35,683 nucleotides of DNA from DATJZH01 sp035499215 (lineage in GTDB: Bacteria > Actinomycetota > Actinomycetes > Streptosporangiales > Streptosporangiaceae), in NCBI GenBank assembly GCA_035499215.1, contig DATJZH010000197.1, positions 1 to 35,683 on the forward strand, read 5' to 3'. The notes under the pieces are model-generated. The model saw nothing but the letters and a program-made list of their open reading frames with translations. It was not told where the DNA came from and ran no database searches. Position numbers and translations under genes: made by a program. Positions 6,862-12,137 of this stretch are shown one piece after another. The number at the start of each line of letters is the position of its first letter. Position 1 is the stretch's first letter.

Positions 6862-8274
6862 TCAGGCCAGCAGATCGTCGGCCGCGTCCGCGAAGACGGC
6901 GGTGTGCGCGTCCACCTCCGCCTCGCTGGTATCGGGGCACATCAGTGCCATGTTGTGGAACGGGGTCAGCAGCACTCCGCGGTTCACCAGGTACAGATGC
7001 AGGTACTCATCAAGCTCGGCGTCACCGGCCGCTGCCGACTCGCCGCCCGTGCGGGGCGGGTCGGGGCAGAACCGGTACTCCGCGCGCGCACCAAGCTGGG
7101 TGATCGTCCACGGCAGCCGGCGCGAGGTCAGCACGTCCCGGACCCCGGCGGTATAGCGGTCAGCCAGCCCGATCATGCGGCCGAACGCGCTATCGGTGAG
7201 CACATTCTCCAAAGTCGCGCGCGCCGCCGCCATCGACAGCGCGTTCCCGGCCAGTGTGCCGCCAACGCCCCCGGTGTCGACGATGTCGGCCTGGCTGTCG
7301 GCCAGGATCCGCTCGGCCAGCGGGGCCGAGAGGCCGTAGGCGCCAGCCGGGATCCCGCCCGCGATCGACTTGCCGATCGTCACGATGTCAGGCTCCAGGT
7401 CCCAGGCTCTGGTGCAGCCGCCGGGGCCGGCGCTGAAAGTATGAGTCTCGTCGTTGATGAGCAGGGCGCCGTGCAGGCTGGTCAGCTCCCGGACCAGCTG
7501 GAGGTAGCCGGGCAGCGGCAGCACGATGCCGATATTGGTCAGGGCAGGCTCCATCAGGACTGCCGCGACATCGCCGTGCGCCAGCCCACGCTCGAGCGCG
7601 GCAATGTCGTTGAACTCGGCGACCCTGGTGGTCTCGCGCGGGTCCACCGGCGCGCCGACGTTGCCCTCGCGCGACCGCGCTCCGGCCGGCGTGGCTACGA
7701 CGAACGTCTCGTCCACGCTGCCGTGGTAGCAGTAGCTGAAAACCAGGATCTTCGGCCGCCGGGTGAGCTGGCGGGCTATCCGGATGGCCCAGCGGTTGGC
7801 GTCGGTAGCTGTGAGCGTGAAGCTCCAGCGGCTCGGGCCGAACCGGCGGGCCAGGTCGGCCGCAACCCAGGCGGCGTCCTGCGTGGGCAGCATCGTCGTG
7901 GCGCCGCCCAGGTCGGCGAACCGGCGGGTCACCGCCGCCCGGACGGCGGCGGGCGAGTGACCGGCCATGGCCCCGGCGTCACCCAGGCAGAAGTCGGTGA
8001 AGCTGTTCCCGTCGATGTCGGTCAGCCGCGCTCCGTGCGCGGTGGCCAGGTAGAGCGGGAAACCACCGGGCCACATCCGCATCCAGGTCATGGGAACGCC
8101 GCCGAGCAGGTTGCGGCCGGATGCCAGGAACGCCTCGCGAGAGCGCGGATGTGTCGCAGCGTAGGTGCCGCGCTCACGGCCAATCAGGGCAGCCAGGCCC
8201 TCCCGATCGATGACGGCGGGATCCACGGTCTGCTGGCGGTCTTCCGTCGGCTCGGCTTCCTGCTGCTCTGGCAT
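6862..8274 (-). CDS. Class-III PLP-dependent aminotransferase (glutamate-1-semialdehyde-aminomutase-like)
   Basis: 470 residues, start ATG with AGGAGG 6 nt upstream. Fold-type I, class-III features: LTDIDGNSFTDFCLGDAGAMAGHSP (about 84-108), SYCYHGSVDET (180-190) with the PLP-stacking aromatic and His, INDETHTF (273-280) with Asp275 for the pyridine nitrogen, and the Schiff-base lysine Lys302 in TIGKSIAGGIPAG. Where true GSAM has N-S-G-T-E-A, this protein has LTATDANRWAIR (154-165), which I associate with a separate subgroup of the family, so haem synthesis is unlikely as its role. Substrate unknown; the family includes omega-transaminases and beta-amino-acid enzymes. No genes for a dedicated pathway adjoin it. 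Confidence 0.85.
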   Translation of the reverse strand: MPEQQEAEPTEDRQQTVDPAVIDREGLAALIGRERGTYAATHPRSREAFLASGRNLLGGVPMTWMRMWPGGFPLYLATAHGARLTDIDGNSFTDFCLGDAGAMAGHSPAAVRAAVTRRFADLGGATTMLPTQDAAWVAADLARRFGPSRWSFTLTATDANRWAIRIARQLTRRPKILVFSYCYHGSVDETFVVATPAGARSREGNVGAPVDPRETTRVAEFNDIAALERGLAHGDVAAVLMEPALTNIGIVLPLPGYLQLVRELTSLHGALLINDETHTFSAGPGGCTRAWDLEPDIVTIGKSIAGGIPAGAYGLSAPLAERILADSQADIVDTGGVGGTLAGNALSMAAARATLENVLTDSAFGRMIGLADRYTAGVRDVLTSRRLPWTITQLGARAEYRFCPDPPRTGGESAAAGDAELDEYLHLYLVNRGVLLTPFHNMALMCPDTSEAEVDAHTAVFADAADDLLA

Positions 8275-8471
8275 CCGGAACCTCCTGTGTGCGCTTCCGC
8301 CACTTTAAGGCCTGACTGGTCGCTGTGCCCGGCCTTGGGCGGCTGGCCAGGCTAGGCGCAGCCTTGAACTCCGGCAGCGGCCCGCAGCGAGGGCCCGGCG
8401 TTTCGGGGATGCGCTGCGGAGGACAGCCCCGCCCGCCGAGCGCCGGGCGTCCTGCCGGGAAGGATGTCCGG

Positions 8472-8492
8472 CCGGCCGGGGCGCCCGGCCGG
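8472..8492. terminator. Strong GC hairpin downstream of secreted-protein gene
   Basis: Perfect 9-bp stem with a 3-nt loop: CCGGCCGGG (8472-8480), GCG, CCCGGCCGG (8484-8492). It lies 38 bp past the stop of the minus-strand gene ending at 8531, a good place for a terminator. A second symmetric stretch (CCAGG...CCTGG, about 8506-8528) lies between. No T-tract. The rest of the 256-bp gap 8275-8530 holds only the leader of the aminotransferase gene. Confidence 0.45.
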
Positions 8493-8530
8493 GGCTCCGG
8501 CATGCCAGGGCGTCCTGACGTCCTGGCGTC

Positions 8531-9100
8531 TCACGGCTTGCGGCTGATGCGGGTCTCTTTGTCCTCGCGCTTCTTATAAGTCCACCTTAATGTGCGCGCG
8601 GTGCACCGGAAATACATTGTGTACTTTCCGGTCTGGTTTAGGTAACCGGCGCGGGCATGGCCTTTGTAGATATAGATATTGGTACTTCCGGCACTCCAGC
8701 CTTGCTCGGTCAGCCGCAGCCTGTCGCTGTGTTCTTTTCCGCGTATATAGAGCGTGTTGCGGCCATGTATGATTTCCTCCAGCCGATGACCTCGATAGGT
8801 GCCGTATAACGGCTTGACATTACGTCCCCACCAATCGTGATCGATGCCGGTTCCGAATATATGGTCGATATTATCCGCGCCGCCGTGCATGGCCACGCGA
8901 TGGCCGTCCCACTCGGTGAACGTGCGGCCCCCGTCGTCGCGCCAGGCGCCCACCAGGCACGGATGCCTGAGCGGTGCGGCTCTCAGCGCACTCGCTGCTG
9001 CTCCCTGGGTCGCCGCCAGGCCAGCCGCGCTGAGACCGGCCGCGCTGAGACCGGCGACGCCTGCCATTACCGCCAGCCACCGCAACACAGCTGCCCGCAT
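8531..9100 (-). CDS. Secreted protein of unknown function, A/T-rich relative to neighbours
   Basis: 189 residues from the ATG at 9100 (GGGGGC about 7 nt upstream). Residues 1-36 form a signal peptide: MRAAVLRWLA, then a hydrophobic core containing GLSAAGLSAAGLAA, with likely cleavage after an A-x-A near 36-38. The mature part has PCLVGAWRDDGGRTFTEWDG, then HGGADNIDHIFGTGIDHDWW and a run of Lys/Arg/Tyr-rich strands (NTLYIRGKEHSDRLRL, STNIYIYKGHARAGYL, GKYTMYFRC) that look like a small beta-sheet domain; I do not recognise the family. The stretch 8560-8880 uses many A/T-ending codons (AAA, ATA, TAT, AAT), unlike surrounding genes, suggesting recent acquisition. An in-frame start at 9250 would bury the signal peptide and is less likely. 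Confidence 0.7.
   Translation of the reverse strand: MRAAVLRWLAVMAGVAGLSAAGLSAAGLAATQGAAASALRAAPLRHPCLVGAWRDDGGRTFTEWDGHRVAMHGGADNIDHIFGTGIDHDWWGRNVKPLYGTYRGHRLEEIIHGRNTLYIRGKEHSDRLRLTEQGWSAGSTNIYIYKGHARAGYLNQTGKYTMYFRCTARTLRWTYKKREDKETRISRKP
9026..9055. repeat. 15-bp tandem duplication within a signal-peptide coding region
   Basis: Two identical copies of CGCGCTGAGACCGGC (9026-9040 and 9041-9055), in frame in the minus-strand gene, encoding the repeated G-L-S-A-A units of the hydrophobic core. A third, degenerate unit (GLAAT) lies beside it. Confidence 0.9.
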
Positions 9101-9367
9101 GCACCAGCCCCCGTGTAGAGTTCCGGATTTCCATTTACGAAAGCCGTTACGGTAACAGCTGGACGTGGCCTCGGCAAGCATGCCGCGACCGGTTCTATCC
9201 GCGGAATAAGCCCAGTTCTGCACGGCACCGGAAACGCCATTAAGCCACAACGGGCATTCGTCCGCCAGTTCTCACCTGGCACCTTTGGCGCGCGAGGCAC
9301 CGGCCGCGAGCGCGGGCGGCGCGGCGGTCCCGCTCCTGGCCCCTCCGGGCCAGTCAGTGCAGCCGGC

Positions 9368-9946
9368 TCATCCCTTTACTGTGAGCGGGCCGGATCCGAG
9401 GAAGGTGTCGTATGCGCCCTTGGCGAGCGGCTGCGCGTTGTTCGAGGTGTTGCACTTGCCGTTGCTCAGCTTCGGGCCGTACGCCCCGAACGTCACCACC
9501 ACCTTGCCGCTGCCGGTGGCGCCAGCGAACTTCCCGGTGCTGGCGGCGCCGTCCACCGTGTAGGGGACGGTGATGACCTGGCTGAAGTAGCAGGTGGACG
9601 CGGATGCGTGCTGAACCGTGGTCGGCTTGCCGCTGACGACCAGGACGAGCTTCCCGTCGGCGGTCTGGAACGTGTGATGCTGGCCCTCGGCCGGACTGGG
9701 CCCGCCGCCGTTGAAGGTGCCGGTCGTGGTCACGGGACCGGAGTAGGTTAGCGGGATCGCCGTAGTGGTGGCGACGGCGGCCTTGCCGGTCTGGCTGCCC
9801 TTGAACGTCTCCGTGCCGCTCATGCTGGTAGCAGCCGGGCTGGCAGACTTGGACGGCGAGGACGAGGATGAGCCGGAGCTGCCGCAGGCGGCGAGCGCCG
9901 CGAGCGGCAGAAGGGCGAGGACCGGCAGGATCCGGGTACGAGTCAT
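9368..9946 (-). CDS. Putative lipoprotein of unknown function
   Basis: 192 residues from the ATG at 9946, with GGGGGAAG ending 4 nt upstream. The N-terminus MTRTRILPVLALLPLAALAAC is a lipoprotein signal: basic n-region, Leu/Ala core and the lipobox L-A-A-C, so Cys would be lipidated and the protein held on the outer face of the membrane. A Ser/Pro/Lys linker follows (about 22-45). The mature domain has Thr/Gly-rich strands (PLTYSGPVTTTGTFNGGG, KLVLVVSGKPTTVQH, YFSQVITVPYTVDG, KVVVTFGAYGPKL) and two cysteines that may pair (STCYF and GKCNTS). I recognise no named domain; the pattern suggests a beta-sandwich. A 267-bp gap (9101-9367) separates it from the next minus-strand gene; that gap holds the leader of that gene with a short dyad GTTAC-G-GTAAC (9146-9156). 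Confidence 0.78.
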   Translation of the reverse strand: MTRTRILPVLALLPLAALAACGSSGSSSSSPSKSASPAATSMSGTETFKGSQTGKAAVATTTAIPLTYSGPVTTTGTFNGGGPSPAEGQHHTFQTADGKLVLVVSGKPTTVQHASASTCYFSQVITVPYTVDGAASTGKFAGATGSGKVVVTFGAYGPKLSNGKCNTSNNAQPLAKGAYDTFLGSGPLTVKG

Positions 9947-9991
9947 GTGCTTCCCCCTGGCTGAGATTCGAAGCCCGGCGCTCCTGTCCGC

Positions 9992-10045
9992 GTGCCGGCC
10001 GCGGCATCCGCAGTGCCGGCCGCGGCATCCGCAGTGCCGGCCGCG
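9992..10045. repeat. 21-bp tandem repeat, about 2.6 copies, in a 333-bp intergenic region
   Basis: Unit GTGCCGGCCGCGGCATCCGC plus A repeats exactly at 9992-10012 and 10013-10033, followed by a 12-bp partial copy to 10045. It lies 46 bp upstream of the lipoprotein start, inside the gap 9947-10279 between that gene and the TrpB-like gene. The remainder of the gap shows a short dyad CGTT-ACG-AACG near 10177-10187 and no convincing gene. Confidence 0.85.
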
Positions 10046-10279
10046 ACAGGCCAGCCGCGGCAGGAGCCCCGGCCGGAGACTGGCATCCCCTTGGCGGCCC
10101 CCGTGGGTGGAGAGTCCGGGTCGCCCGTCAGGGAAGCGTAGCAATGCGGGAATACCGGGAGCAATAGGCTGATCCCCATCGTTACGAACGTGACCGGGCG
10201 ATACGGAACGTGGGCGACGGGAACCGCGACGGGGAGGACCCTCGCCGCGATCAAGGGGACGGCGGCAAAATGCGGCCGG

Positions 10280-11641
10280 CTACACGCCCGCCGGCAGGCC
10301 GGCCAGTGCCTGCTGGATGCTGCTCTCGGGCACCTCCAGGTCCGTGATCTGCCCGGAGATGTAGTCTCCGTAGGCGCCCAGGTCAAGCAGCCCGTGTCCG
10401 CACAGCGCCGTCAGGATGACCTTCTCCTCGCCGGTTTCCCTGCAGCGCAGCGCCTCGTCGATGGACTCGGCCACCGCATGCGTCGGCTCGGGCGCGGGCA
10501 CGATCCCCTCGGTCCTGGCGAAGCGCAGGCCGGCCGCGAAGCAGTCCAGCTGCGGCTTGGCGACCGCCTCGATCAGGCCGAGCTCGTAGATATGCGAGAG
10601 CAGCGGTGACATCCCGTGGTAGCGCAGACCGCCCGCGTGGATCGGGTCCGGGATGAAGTCGTGCCCGAGCGTGTTCATCTTCAGCAGCGGCGTGAACCCG
10701 GCGGTGTCACCGAAGTCGTAGGCATAGACGCCCCTGGTGAACGAGGGACAGGCGGCCGGTTCCACCGCCCGGATAACCGGGTTCATCCGGCCGGATAGCT
10801 TCTCCCGCAGGAACGGGAAGGCCAGGCCGCCGAAGTTCGATCCGCCGCCGGTGCAGCCGATGATCACGTCGGGAGTGTCCCCGGCCAGGGCCAGCTGCTT
10901 GATGGCTTCCTCGCCGATGACCGTCTGGTGCAGCAGGACGTGGTTGAGCACGCTGCCGAGCGCATAGCGGGCAGCCGGGTCGCCGCCGGCCACCTCGACG
11001 GCCTCGCTGATGGCGATGCCGAGGCTGCCGGTCGAGCCGGGGTGCTCCGCCAGCACGCTCCGCCCGGCCGAGGTGATGTCCGACGGGCTCGGGTGGACCG
11101 TCGCCCCGTACGTCTCCATCAGCATCTTGCGGTAGGGCTTCTGGTCGTAGGACGCCCGGACCATCCACACCTCGAGGTCTATTCCGAACAGCGCCGAGGC
11201 GAAAGCCAGCGCGCTGCCCCACTGGCCTGCCCCGGTCTCGGTGGTCAGCTTGGCGACGCCCTCGGCGGCGTTGTAATAGGCCTGTGGCACAGCGGTGTTG
11301 GGCTTGTGCGAGCCCGCCGGGCTGCCGCCCTCGTATTTGTAGTAGATCCGGGCCGGCGTGCCCAGTTCCCTTTCGAGCCGGCGGGCGCGGAACAGGGGAG
11401 TGGGACGCCAGAGCCGGTAGACATCGAGGACATCCGCGGGGATCGCGATGTACCGGTCCGGCGACACCTCCTGCGCGATCAGCGCGGCCGGGAACAGAGG
11501 CGCCAGGTCGTCCGGGCCCACGGGCTGGCGAGTGCCGGGATGCAGCGGCGGAGGTGGCGGGGACGGCAGGTCAGCGATGACGTTGTACCACTGGCGGGGC
11601 AGGTCCGACTCCTGCAGAACGTACTTGACCTGGTGATCCAT
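10280..11641 (-). CDS. TrpB-like pyridoxal-phosphate enzyme (TrpB2 type, TIGR01415)
   Basis: 453 residues, ATG with GGGAGG 4 nt upstream. Fold-type II PLP enzyme of the TrpB2 group, longer at the N-terminus than canonical TrpB (about 400). Seen: RPTPLFRARRLE (79-90), PLP lysine Lys113 in AGSHKPNTA, the catalytic-Glu region LTTETGAGQWGSALAF, the phosphate loop IGCTGGGSNFGG, and C-terminal LTALCGHGLLDL. TrpB2 enzymes condense indole with serine (or phosphoserine) without needing TrpA, and no trpA or other trp gene is present here, so it may salvage indole or act on another nucleophile. It is divergently oriented from the 60-residue protein at 11911. The whole 11642-11910 interval appears regulatory. 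Confidence 0.9.
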   Translation of the reverse strand: MDHQVKYVLQESDLPRQWYNVIADLPSPPPPPLHPGTRQPVGPDDLAPLFPAALIAQEVSPDRYIAIPADVLDVYRLWRPTPLFRARRLERELGTPARIYYKYEGGSPAGSHKPNTAVPQAYYNAAEGVAKLTTETGAGQWGSALAFASALFGIDLEVWMVRASYDQKPYRKMLMETYGATVHPSPSDITSAGRSVLAEHPGSTGSLGIAISEAVEVAGGDPAARYALGSVLNHVLLHQTVIGEEAIKQLALAGDTPDVIIGCTGGGSNFGGLAFPFLREKLSGRMNPVIRAVEPAACPSFTRGVYAYDFGDTAGFTPLLKMNTLGHDFIPDPIHAGGLRYHGMSPLLSHIYELGLIEAVAKPQLDCFAAGLRFARTEGIVPAPEPTHAVAESIDEALRCRETGEEKVILTALCGHGLLDLGAYGDYISGQITDLEVPESSIQQALAGLPAGV

Positions 11642-11846
11642 GGCGCCTCCCAGGTTAATGATGACGCAACGTTAGCGGAGTGGCGACAGTGCAGGGCGGA
11701 CGCCCCGGCCTCCGGCACCCGGCGGTCCCGCTGAGGCGGCCAGCTGCTGATCCTCGCGTCGGGTCCGTGCCCGCTGCGCTCGCCAGGCTCAGGAACATGG
11801 CCGCGGGCGACGACTCGCCGGAGTTCTCGCTGCGCCGGGCGCCGTC

Positions 11847-11876
11847 TTGTCAGCGTGACATGTCACGCGCCACACT
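11847..11876 (+). promoter_or_regulatory. Promoter with a 16-bp palindrome filling the -35/-10 spacer
   Basis: A perfect palindrome GCGTGACATGTCACGC (11853-11868) sits between TTGTCA (-35-like, 11847-11852) and CACACT (-10-like, 11871-11876), spacing 18 bp. The predicted start of transcription near 11883 leaves room for GAGGAG (11902-11907) and the ATG at 11911. Such placement is expected for an operator whose bound protein blocks or remodels the promoter. The cognate regulator is unknown and none is encoded nearby. Confidence 0.5.
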
Positions 11877-11910
11877 GAGGCGACCGACTTGCGTTACGCC
11901 TGAGGAGCAG

Positions 11911-12093
11911 ATGGTGTCAGCTGCCATTCCGGCGAGCCCGGAGAGCGTCTTCACCCATGGCTATACCGAACCGGACGTGCCGGATCTCGTTGACGGCGCG
12001 ATGAGGCAGCAGCGGCTGCTGGCCACCGCGCCGCGTCCGGTGACGCGGGATGATGTGGCCGGCAGCCTCACCCGCTCGGTCAGCCTGTGGTGA
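11911..12093 (+). CDS. Small protein of unknown function (60 residues)
   Basis: Sixty residues, beginning MVSAAIPASPESVFTHGYTE and ending in LTRSVSLW. The ATG at 11911 has GAGGAG ending 3 nt before it; a longer in-frame reading from 11680 would run through the proposed promoter and has no ribosome site. The composition is mixed, with an acidic middle (EPDVPDLVDGAM) and an Arg-rich half (RQQRLLATAPRPVTRDD). No cysteine pairs, membrane segment or signal peptide. The dehydrogenase gene starts 44 bp after its stop in the same direction, so the two are probably one transcript under the palindromic promoter at 11847. It may be a regulatory or accessory peptide for the dehydrogenase, but nothing in the sequence shows this. 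Confidence 0.55.
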   Translation: MVSAAIPASPESVFTHGYTEPDVPDLVDGAMRQQRLLATAPRPVTRDDVAGSLTRSVSLW

Positions 12094-12137
12094 CCCGGTG
12101 ATGGCGCGAGAGCAGGGCCTGGTGCCGCCGGGAGCTC

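Noticed and set aside
5536..8355. Very long open frame (939 codons) on the plus strand
   Set aside because: It is antisense to the LigD-type polymerase and aminotransferase genes, has no recognisable domain, and such frames arise from high GC at third positions.
9992..10045. Possible CRISPR-like repeat
   Set aside because: Repeats are directly adjacent with no spacers, so it is a simple tandem repeat; no cas genes nearby.
11680..11910. In-frame upstream extension of the 60-residue protein
   Set aside because: Would translate through the palindromic promoter, has no ribosome site, and reads as low-complexity Arg/Pro/Ala.
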